Source: Urophycis tenuis
Lineage: Eukaryota; Chordata; Actinopteri; Gadiformes; Phycidae
NCBI GenBank assembly: GCA_036785325.1
Contig: JAXIVH010000005.1
Location: forward strand, 10,283,517-10,347,516
DNA: 64,000 nt
Direction: 5' to 3'
Below are positions 1 to 10,800 of the stretch, piece by piece. Numbering within the stretch: position 1 is the first letter of the stretch; each line of letters opens with the position of its first letter. A program made the position numbers and the translations under genes. Under the pieces are notes generated by a model. It did not search any database. It had not been told where the DNA came from and saw nothing but the letters and a program-made list of their open reading frames with translations.

Positions 1-573
1 ACATCTTGCATCATGGAAAATAACAATTGGTCTTTAAGTCTGTACTCAGTTGTTGTAGTATCCATCCAGGGCTTTGGAGTACTGTCCTGTTTCACTTTAT
101 TTACCAAATGCTTATTGAGACCTGAGCCTTATGGGGACCAAGTTGATGTGGTGTTAGTTCACCAGTGACCCACCAAGCAGCAGCTTGGTGAAGAGCCAGG
201 CCCATCATGACGTTTACGTGAGGTTTTAGGTTTCAGATTTAGGACAAATATCACCAGCTCTGTATGTTGCTGTCAGCAAGTAAGTAAGTATAAGCCGTTA
301 GTGGTGGTGATGTTGATGTCATGAGTGGGCCTTTAGATGGCCATAAACAAGTCGCACTCCACAAAAACATATAGTTCATATTAACATTGTCCAGACAATG
401 GCAATTCGAACCAATCTATACAAACCCAGTGAAGCCACTGAATAATTGAAGCTTTCTGTTTGACCCCCAACACTAATGTATGACAGAGACGGGGGTTTGG
501 TCCATGGCTAGTGACCTTGCTTAAGGGCTTCTTGCCCAAATGTGCTCTGGTGATGGATGGGTAATCAACTCAC

Positions 574-1746
574 ATGTCTCAGCCAGAGATTGGTTTCCAT
601 GATTTGGTTCAGTTCGTCCTGAAAACAGAGCAGGAAATTACCTCAGAGAAAGAATGCCAAATATCAAATATGATCCTGTTCTGTATCCATCTTATCTCAT
701 TTCAAGAGGTGGTCTGTGTTAGGACTGTGTCTGCACGTACATCAACCCCATGACCCGGGGCCTTGCATTAACCATGTGGCCCCTGACTGATATGTCTGGG
801 GTGTGTGTGTGTGTGTGTGTGTGTTTGTGTTTAAGCACCTGTCTGTTGTGTGTGCTTGTGTCTAATTGCTGCAAGTGGGACTGCAGCCCTTTAGTCAGCA
901 TGTCTTTTTCCCTTTTAGTCCCACCTATGCACTTCACCAAATGTCGAAGACACAATTGCAAGGTGTCAGGGGAACAAATATTTCAAGACGGTAGGCTTGA
1001 ACAGCAGGCTCCAATCTGATTTGGCTTATCCCTTCACTCAGTTGGCAAGTAAAAGACAGAGAACCTGTTGCACCAGCGTCCCTTCCTGACTGTGAGATGG
1101 TTCATCCCGGCAGTGAGCTGTCTGTGTTTTAAATCAGATCATACAGCCCTGGCTTACTGGACAGAGGCTGGCCCAATGGAAACGGGCTGCAGGGCATCAG
1201 ACGATAAGGAGGAAACAACATTCATCCACCAGCCCTGTCGAGCTGAATCATCTTGGCTCAGGGAAAAAATATGATCTCAGAGAGATTATATCAAAGCGCA
1301 CAACCTGACCTAGTCTTAGAGATGCTGCCCGGCAATTCATGGAGATTTTACCATTTTACTGTTAATTATACTGTGCTTCTGAACACTGTTATTTTGACAT
1401 CACATGCGTGTACGCTCTGCAAATGATCGTCGTCAGATTGGGTAAAAATGACAGTGCATTCGCGTTCAGCGTTTGTTGGCTGAAATTATTGTTAGCGTGA
1501 CATGGATGTTCCCAATCAATAACAATCAACAACCTGGGAGTGAGATGAGGCAGATTTACACCATCCCCATCTGTCATTTGTTCACTGCTCAAAGAGCTGC
1601 AATTATCTGATGTGAATGAGCTTGCTCTGTTTCTGTGTAGTTGTCGCCATGCTCCGTGTGGCTTCTCGCCGTGCTGGCTCTGCAGTCGGCCAGCTGTGCC
1701 ACCACATCCTACGGGTTCTCATCGGTGCTTGCAGTTGTTTAGTGAT

Positions 1747-1782
<36 letters not shown>

Positions 1783-2832
1783 TGGTCCTGACTCCTGGGA
1801 GCCACTGGGCAGCTGGGTCTCTTGCTCCATTACTGGGACCCAGCCATGACAAACACCCATTCATCCCCTACCACTTGCTGTTGTATTTAGAACCACAAAG
1901 TACAGCACAGCAGTGTATTTTGTAGAGGGCATGCTCGCATTCCCAATGCCAATCAACTGATACTACCATGTTATCTTTCCATGATCACTGTGGGTGGGGA
2001 AATCACTCCAAAGGTGTACTACCTACGATATGTCCTCCTTACTCTAACGACTAGCATGCATAAGGGACGCGGTTTTCTCTTCAACGTTGTAAAAAGCCAT
2101 GGCCTTACCACCTTGACCAGTTGAGACATAGACACCTCAAACTGGACAACGACCGGGTCAGAAACGTTTTCCACGGGCCGGATGAACTGGTTGTAGTGGG
2201 AGAACACCACAGAGAACAGCCGGTGCTCAGCCTCCGAGCAGCTTCCCTCTGAGTTGAGCAGAACAGTGTCACCACATGTGGTTCTACACAAAAAACAGCT
2301 TGTTGCTAACAAGGACTCTTTGTTGCCACGGCTGGTGTTAAGGGACACTCTTTGATTCAGAGGAGGATCTCTAATGGATCACATTCTCATGATGTTATCA
2401 TGGTACTCATCAGACGTATCATATCATCTCATCACCTGATATTTCATATCAAAGTTCTTGTTCCATTTAGGTCGACATACAAGCAATAACTAAACATGAA
2501 TTATCCACATGTTACTTATTTTAACTGTGAATGAATTCCATACTTAATTAATGAAAACATCTCAAAACATCACCCCCATAGAATAGCACAATAAACCACA
2601 CTGGTTTAACAATTGACAACAAAACAGAAATGAACTACAAATTGTAACACATAAAAACGTATATATACGTTAATATATATGAATGAGCTCAAGTACAAAT
2701 ACAATGAGGATGTGAGGCAAGTCTGAAACACAACCGGAGCGCAACAAGTCCCGGACCACACTCACCAGCCGGGAGGAGGAGGAGGAGGAGGCTGACCGGC
2801 AGGAGGAGAGGAAACGGTGCCCTCATCTTCAT
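574..2832 (-). CDS. chrna3: Nicotinic acetylcholine receptor subunit alpha-3, exons 1-3 (3' part outside window)
   Basis: Ligand-binding subunit of neuronal pentameric acetylcholine-gated cation channels in the plasma membrane. Exons read on the minus strand: exon 1 2832-2766 (ATG at 2832; donor G|GTGAGT), exon 2 2248-2109 (acceptor CAG, donor GTG|GTAAGG), exon 3 618-574 (45 nt, donor CAT|GTGAGT). Phases join cleanly to residues 1-84. Residues 1-22 are a signal peptide with six leucines in a row. Exon 2 carries SEAEHRLF, then IRPV.NVSDPV and FEVSMSQLVKV, which are diagnostic of alpha3. Exon 3 reads DELNQIMETNLWLRH, the 45 nt exon typical of the family. Exon 4, the Cys-loop, the vicinal Cys pair and the membrane segments lie beyond position 1. 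The neighbour upstream on the same strand is the beta subunit, the order of the vertebrate CHRNB4-CHRNA3 cluster. The family and boundaries are seen in the sequence; the alpha3 name rests on recognising the N-terminal segment plus synteny. Confidence 0.9.
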
Positions 2833-3010
2833 CTCATCTCACCTTCATCCTCCACTGGTCCCGGAGACTGAGGAGACCCGAGCTCGGGCTGATCGGACGG
2901 AGCGGCGCGCGTCCACGCTGGAGAGAGGCGCGAGCGTCTGGACAGAGCGGGCTGCTTTAGCCCCGCCCTCCGGTGTGACCGGGTTGTGACGTCAGACAAT
3001 TTACACCGAC
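2833..3010 (-). promoter_or_regulatory. chrna3 proximal promoter and 5' UTR with consensus CRE and GC box
   Basis: Just upstream of the chrna3 ATG the sequence is GC-rich. It contains the palindromic cAMP-response element TGACGTCA at 2987-2994 and a GC box (CCCCGCCC, 2961-2968), with no evident TATA box. Two tiny upstream ORFs precede the chosen ATG: ATG at 2848 (4 codons, stop at 2836-2834) and ATG at 2837 (2 codons, whose stop overlaps the main ATG). The main ATG was chosen because it opens a good signal peptide that ends at a strong splice donor. Beyond 3010 the DNA becomes AT-rich. The transcription start itself cannot be seen. Confidence 0.5.
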
Positions 3011-4254
3011 CTATTATTCTCAGAGGCGTTTGACGGGTTTATTTTTTTTAATTTATTTTTTTTATTATTTTATTTTAAAAACAAACCCGGAGCTAAAGGT
3101 TTTCTTCCTCGGATATCAGAAACAAGCACTGAGCCAGCTCACCTGAACCGACGTACCATCACAAGGTCTGGTTTAACGTCAGCATTGGCCCCCCTCCACC
3201 ACACTGACGTCTGCAATCTGTAAAGTTATTTGTTTTTTAGTTTTTGCTATATTGATAATGTAGCCAAGAAGGATAGCCTACATGTTTAAACGGGCAACAC
3301 TTTTCGTTGTAAGAATGTTTAGAGTTGTTTTTTAGAGTGTTGATAAAGCCTTTAATGATGTATGATGATGTCAGACCACATACAAACACAAGCATTATAT
3401 AAGTATGACTACGACTAGGGTTTTATTTAACTGTAAGAAGTGTAGGCCTATTGTTAAACTAAAGCGTATGTTACAGTAGTTTGAAACAGAACCAAATGTG
3501 CTGCTTAAATACACACCATATCACTGATGTGAGTTAGTAGTGATGTGTGGTGAATGTGTGGGTCAGTGCTACTTTTACATGATTTTTCAGGACACCTGTC
3601 AGTAGGCCACAGTGTCGACCTAAGATGGTGCGGTACAAATTAAACTGTAAGAATTACATTTTTGCAGCTAAATGAGTGTTGGTTTAGGATTACGATATGT
3701 GCAGTGCTTCAATTATTATTTTAGTTGGTGTATCAATGCCAGCATTTTTAATGTTATATTTCAAAGAAAGTATAACATCAGCAAAGTTTACTCCACAAGA
3801 AATATATTTCTGTCTAGTCAGAAATTAGTAATTTCCTGTGGATTTTAATGTTGTGATTAAATTAATTGGCACATTACAGTAAATGTATTGATTTTAAATT
3901 CAGATTGTTATCACCATGGTGTGAAATTCTGCAAGCACGTAGGCAGGTGCATCACTCATTTTCAGATGTCATGGAGCTTTCTATACACTTAACGGTTCAC
4001 TGGTTGACGGCATTTTAAGCACGCATCACATATCACACATCGTTGTATACATGACATCGGTTTTGCCTTTAGACCGTAACACGGAACACCTTTGCTTCAC
4101 ACGGTCACAGATGAAGACGTTTATGTTCCCTTGCTGTGCTCTAACCCCGAGGCACTGCTGACACGAACCCCTAGCGCTACAGGTCCCCTGCAGAGGCCCC
4201 TCTGCCCTGTCCTCACAGAGCAAGTGTGTTGGCTGTTGTTGCCGCTTGATATCA
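3011..4254. other. chrna3-chrnb4 intergenic spacer
   Basis: About 1.2 kb of AT-rich, largely unique sequence, including a T-rich stretch at 3040-3075. I see no exon-like open frame with splice sites. In mammals this spacer holds shared cis-elements for the receptor cluster, so regulatory content is plausible but not shown here. Confidence 0.4.
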
Positions 4255-4425
4255 GGCGGCAGTAGCTCAGTGGACAGAGCGGGTCGTCCACTAACCATAG
4301 GGTCAGCGGTTCGATCCCCTTGGTTCCCCCGGTACTCCAAATTGTCCACATGTCGTACCCAACAAATGTACTGATTGTAAGTCGCTTTGGACAAAAGCGT
4401 CTGCTAAATGCCCCCTTTACCTTTA
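4255..4425 (+). mobile_element. tRNA-derived SINE with intact Pol III A and B boxes and a LINE-type 3' tail
   Basis: The head begins GGCGGCAGTAGCTCAG and contains an A box (TAGCTCAGTGG, 4263-4273) and a B box (GGTTCGATCCC, 4308-4318) spaced as in a tRNA. The body does not fold as a tRNA with acceptor stems. The 3' end (4379-4411) reads GTAAGTCGCTTTGGA.AAAAG followed by GTCTGCTAAATG, the same motif that ends the LINE fragments at 25003, 29867, 35594 and 60040. It is therefore a SINE that probably uses that LINE for retroposition. It lies between chrna3 and chrnb4. Confidence 0.75.
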
Positions 4426-4697
4426 GATCGGCGGCTTGGATTACATTGTACAGATCAACCATTGCTGTGTCGTATTGCAAATCATGTGTAACCCTTTATG
4501 TGCTATTCTACCCAGGTGCCTTGCTGTGACACCATTTTGTGTCACAATTGTTAATTTTGAGTATTACTTTGCTCTGGCTGACAGTGGTCGACCCACAGCT
4601 ACTGAACTTTTCTTAATTCTGCAAACTCCCACCGATGGCATCTTCAATCACCTTCACATGTTTACTCAGCTAGCCATACATGTAATACTGGAATGTT

Positions 4698-4886
<189 letters not shown>

Positions 4887-7800
4887 TCAAATACGAGGAG
4901 TCTCAGAGCTGGGCTCCTGAGCTGGAACAACGGGCTTCTGAAAGACAGGCTGCAGGAACAAGCCCAGCGTCCCCAACACACACACTATCACGAAGATCCA
5001 CAGGAACAGACGGTCCACCACCATGGCCACATACTTCCAGTCCTCAACCACCTGCAATCACACAACCAAAACAAAATGAGACACATATCAAGTCACAATG
5101 CATTTTACACAACTATTTCAACTTGGATTTCTAGTCCTGGAAAAATATTTCTCATTTCATCATAGACTTGATTTGAATGATAATTATATGGTTTGCTGCT
5201 GTGGCCCACAGTGCGCCAATAATCAATACAATTGATTGCATGTGAATACTAGGGATATACAAACCAAGGACATGAATAGAAAGAGTGAAGTAGCCGCCAC
5301 TCCTGATACATGTCATCACATCCGACTACACACATAGCATCAAGTCACTAGATTATACTGCTTCTTTTGTACAGAGGACAGAGTCATGTCTCAGCCTGGA
5401 CTCATCCCCTAATCTGCTGACTCACACATAGGAAATTGTTTTTGACCCTCTCACCCACATAATGCTGTCCTTGCCAATTTGTGAAGGGGACATTTCTCCT
5501 GCCTTGTGACTTCCAGAAATCAATGAAATTTGGAATGCCATTGATTTCTGCAACCCAACAATTCATGACCAAATGTCTGACTTTAATGTCAGGTCACTGG
5601 CCCAGGCCAGGCTAAACCTCCTGCAAGCCAAAACTCCTCCTCAAAACTCAAGATGGACAGGGGTCACAGGAGAACAGGTCAGTGTAATATTGTGCCACTG
5701 CATGGAGCGAAAAATAAACATGATTTGATTGAAAGTGAGGTTGAGCAACTGTACAAACATATAGGACCTGAATGCATAAATCCAATATCATTGATCCACA
5801 TACATTAACTATACTCCAACTATGCATCACAAGAGTGTGCCTTCTCAATGTTACATATTGTTACATTCCCTGTGCCTTAAAACTCCAACTTGATTACTAA
5901 CACAATTTCCAAAACCCTTATCAAATATTGAACCTCGAAACCATATATCAATCCTGTTAATCATTGAGTTGTATACTGTACATACACTCTGGTCATCATG
6001 ATCTTCCATTATGTGGTCGGCCACAAAGCGGACTTTGTTCACTGCATCCTGGAGTTCAGTAGCCCACTCCTGGTCGGGTCGGGGCCTGTGGTCCTGGCTG
6101 CACACGGAGCCAATAGGTAGATACTCTCCATCCACCTTATGATTCATGTGCCTGTGTGCCAGTGGAGGAACAGCACCCCTGTTGTAAAAGTGTCCTGGGA
6201 TGGAGAAGACCGAATCAGAAGCAAGGAGAGCTGACGAGGAGCAGGACATGGCGGCCCCTGCTCTACGAAGGTCATGTCCCACGGCCAGCATGGACCCGCT
6301 AGGCCTCTCACATCGCTGCTTTTTGAGTCTTTGCTGCGCTACGTTATCTTGAGGTCGTCTCATGAAGAGCAGGGTGGGCAGCTTGATTAGGAACACCATC
6401 TTGACCCAGGAGGGCATGGTGTGTGTGCTGGGAGCGCGGTGGTGCACGTTGAGCACGCACACGCTGGTGATGATCGAGAAGGTCACCAACACCATGGTGA
6501 ACATCAGGTATTTGCCAATCAGAGGCACGTCCAGGGACGTCGGGGGAACGATTTTGGATATGAGAAGAAGGAACACGGTGAGTGCGAGGAGGACGGAGAT
6601 ACATAAGGTAATCTTTTCCCCGCAGTCTGAGGGTAAGTAGAAGACCAGGATGGCCAAGGACGTGATCAGCACACAGGGAATGATGAGATTGATGGTGTAG
6701 AAGAGGGGCTTCCTCTTGATGATGAAGTCGTATGTCAGGTCCACGTAGGCGGGATCCAGAGGGGTGGTGGTCCGTCTGCCCGGGAGGGCGAGGATGTCCC
6801 ACTCCCCGCTGGGTGTAAAGTCATCGATGCTGGCCACCTCTGACTTCAGGACTAAGTCCAGCTCTGTGTGGTCGTAGGTCCAAGAGCGGAACTTGAGAGT
6901 GCAGTTCTGCTGGTCAAAAGGGAAGTGCTTGACTTCAATTTTGCAGGCGCTCTTGTAGATGGCCGGTGGGAGCCAAAAAATACTACCGTTGAACTGCACG
7001 ATGGCATTGGTGAAGACCGTCACCTCATAAGTGCCGTCCGCACTAAGGGCCGGAGGGGAGGAGAGGGGAGGAGAAGAACAGAAAGGAACTTCTGAATCAT
7101 TTGAAACAAAACTCATTTGATAAAGATGGTGCCTCAACCTGCACTCTTTTGTCAAAGTCATCAGTCAGTCATCTCAAAGAGGCATGCACTGGAGAAGATG
7201 GAGACAAGGTGCCGTGACTGGAGCTGGATGATTGTGGTCACAGGAATTCTGTATTTTTTGTTGCCATCGTATTGCTGGTATCAACACAATGCAATGGACA
7301 ATTTGCTCTAAAGCCACTCATCAATATTTAGTAAAACAGTAACAAGCTTTGTCAGATGTTACCTCTGTACCTTTATGTGATATAGCTCTAGGATTGGTGA
7401 AAATCAATCAAAGTATGAAATGTAGTAAATAAGGAGTTTGTAGCAGAATGAGTCCTGGTGCTTACTTGTTGTACAGAACAATGTCCGGCAGCCAGATGTG
7501 TTTAGAGGGAATGCACAGCTTCTCGATGCCTTCATACTTTGAGGGGTCCCAGGACAACCTGTAGTCCACCCAGTTCTACAGAGAAACACGGCTGCTTTAA
7601 CCTTGCGTGTGTGTGACAGTCACATTCCGTCACATTGTCCCCTCCGGGCACCAGCTCAAACTTTGAATGACATGCTTCATCATCGCTGGAATGAAGCACA
7701 ATTACAACGCCGGTTTGTTCCACTTGGAGGTGGAACGAAAGAAGAGATATGGTTTAATCTAAGTTCAGGGGGAGGACGGTGGAAGAGACGGCTATGGTCA

Positions 7801-10800
7801 GGGTTAAAGCAGTTGGTGATTGATGTTGATGGACCTTGAGCTTTTATTAAGCTTACCTGAGTGAGCCAGACATTCGTTGTCATAATCTGCTCCCTTTCGT
7901 TCTGGAATTGGAAAAGGGAAGGAGGGGTCAAACAAGTGACCTCAATTCATATCAATTTCAGGCATTCCTTCACAAATGACAAAAGCAAGAAGTTGAATCT
8001 TGGCTCAAGGACATGGTACGTATTGAATAGAACAGCAGAGTCAGAGAATCTGTATTGACAAAAGTGCCAGTTAATTCAGAGGTAGGTCATTTGTGAAATT
8101 AATTATATGATCACATACATTATCAGAAATAAAGCATGTTCACCTTTAGGTCCATACGAACGCAAAGTGTTATACTTTCCTCCATCAAGAAGAAAAACTG
8201 AGTACTGCAAACACTCATGTTGTGTGTGCAAACAACTTTGACATTAACCAGATGCTTTAATCCAAACTGACTTAGAGTCACTCTACATGTTACTGAGAAA
8301 CAGGTAGGCTGCAATCCCCTCACTCAGAGCCTCTCAGTCGTTGAACAGAATGGAATAATAAGGGTATTGATATCCTCTGTGTTGATTACATTCTTATCCC
8401 ATTGTCATGATGTAAAACAAATGCAAATTACTGCAAATAATTCTAGTTTACAAACTGAGCCATTGAATGAGCCAGACTGGACTGCAGTGTAAGCTGTATG
8501 TCAGCAGCTTCCTGCTGAGCCCGCTCTTTGGCTGTTTACTTAATGATGAAACATTCATCAATAAAGAAGAAGACTCAGGCAAGGGAGAAGTTTGAGAATG
8601 TGTTTGAAAGGTATGTATGTGTATGGTGTATGTGTATGAATATGTGTATGTGTATGTGTATGTGTATGTTTGTGTATGTATTTGTATGGTGTATGAATGT
8701 TTACAATGATTTAATCTGCCTCCCCTTATTCTACCCTGTGGAAACGTCGACCCAGGTAAACATTAAACAGGATTCATTGTATGTTTGTACATGGAGATGG
8801 TAGACGTGTGGATGATTGTGGATGCTTGGTGACCACCACTCACCACGCTGATGAGTTGTGCCAGAGACACCTGCAGTTTCACTGTGACTCTCTCAGACCT
8901 GTTCATCGCCGGGCGGATCAGCTTGTTGTAGCGCTGGTACACCAGCAGCCGGTTCATCAGACGCTCCTCTGAGTCTGCACCTTTGTTCCCTGGCCGTGGA
9001 ACAGACATACATCCACAGTAAAACACAAGGCCAACTTTTCTATATAGAGTCCATACAATGAGTTTGAAGTGGATAAAAGTGGGAAAGCGATATCTTGCTA
9101 AATGTCTTGTTACAATGAACTGCCTTTTTCCACAGTTGACTCTTATTAGTAGAATTGCTAGATTAGTGTCTTGGATCTTTGAAAATGTCATTCTTGAAGT
9201 CAATTTGTTTTGGAAATAAATAGTGAATGACTTGCTGCTGGTATAGAACATGTTTCTATTGAAGCCCCACTGCCTGGACTCAATGTTTCAAGTTTGCTTG
9301 TGCTTACAAAAACATTGCATTTGTTTTCAGCTATTTTTGTCAATTTGTTTAGGAATTAACTAATATCTGATTATGCACTAAGACTCAATATTTCATAGTA
9401 CTTTAGCAGAATATTTAAGTCCAAGTGACTGCCCTGCTGGTATATAAAAGTTAAAGGTAAGATTGTTGCCACTGGTTTTTGCTAACAACAAGCATTTTGC
9501 CAGCTTTGCAACAGCAACGCCTGCTTGATGAATGGAATCCATAAAGGTGGTAAAGAGAAGCCTGATGCAAACAGATGGTTCACGCTTTTACTGTGAAGCA
9601 GGATGGATAGAATCCTGCTACACTCTATCCTCTGTTGTGATCAATGTCCCCACTACCACGGGCACCTGAGCTACTCAGGGGAGTGCACCCAATGAGGTTG
9701 GACGAATATTGATCATCCCATTGCGGAAGAATCCGGAGAGATTGTATGAGGCAGGTTTTGGATGGGTCTTCCATTCTCATTTCACTGCACAACGATACAT
9801 TTGTGTGTACATGTATGTGTGTGCACACGTGGTCATTTGCTTGTTCTGTATTAATGCATATGTGTATAAAAATGTGTCTACAGCTACAGGAGGGAAATGG
9901 GAGAATGTCTGAGTATTTTATAAAGGGGGACCTTATATGGATGGAGACTTCAGGACTAATAATGCAGCAGCCCAATAACTTTATAAAGGTCACTGCAACA
10001 CCTTTAGAGTTTGCTTCAAATATCCTGGTGACCTTAACAAACTTATCATCACACAAATGGTATGCCTTCAAATGTGTTTCAAATACACTAGTGATGTAAA
10101 TAAATGCGGTTTTAATACTTTGATAAATGTACTTAATTATGTTATTCTAAATTAGTCCCACTTTGTGCACTTGCAGTACACTTAAGTTACTTTTGGACCT
10201 TTGGTACGTAGCACTAAAGTTGTACCAATGTCATGTACAAAAGTACATTTCAAGTACAGTATCGTTTCCCCTCGTGGCTGAGGGCTGTGAAGGACACAGT
10301 TCTTGTAACGGGTCGGTACTGGACCCAATTGCAGCACAAAACCAGGTACGGGTGAAGATAAAGTGTCTTTATTCTCTAAACAAACAATGATAACAGGGAT
10401 CAAGTAGGGTCGGGAATCCGGGACTGGAGGCAGGCGAACGGAGATCAGGAAAGACGAGGCGGAGATCGGAGTCGAAGACAGGCAGGATCGGGAAGCCGGG
10501 ACGGGTGGCAGGAGAATTGCTGGAGAGACTTTCATAACAGCGAAGAACAATCTGACACCAGGTGAATAGTGAAGGGCTGATTTGTAGCCTCCACAAATCA
10601 CCTGATGCGCAGCTGCGAGTGTGAATGAATGAGCAGAAGAGGTGGCGTAGCATGGATCCTCATGGACCGGAGAAGCTTCAGCTGGACCGCCACAGGGTTG
10701 ATGATCCTCTCGATCTTGAAGGGCCATATGAACCTGGGAGCTTCCTGGACTCCACCCGTAAAAGGTACGTCCCAGGAGGACAGCCACACACTTTGGCCTA

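Noticed and set aside
1..573. chrna3 exon 4
   Set aside because: I looked for the conserved 110 nt exon (reverse complement of a DIVLYNN-type end) and did not find it; this stretch is intron 3.
4255..4330. Possible tRNA gene (intact A and B boxes)
   Set aside because: No acceptor-stem pairing, and followed by a LINE-type tail; it is a SINE head. The same applies at 20319.
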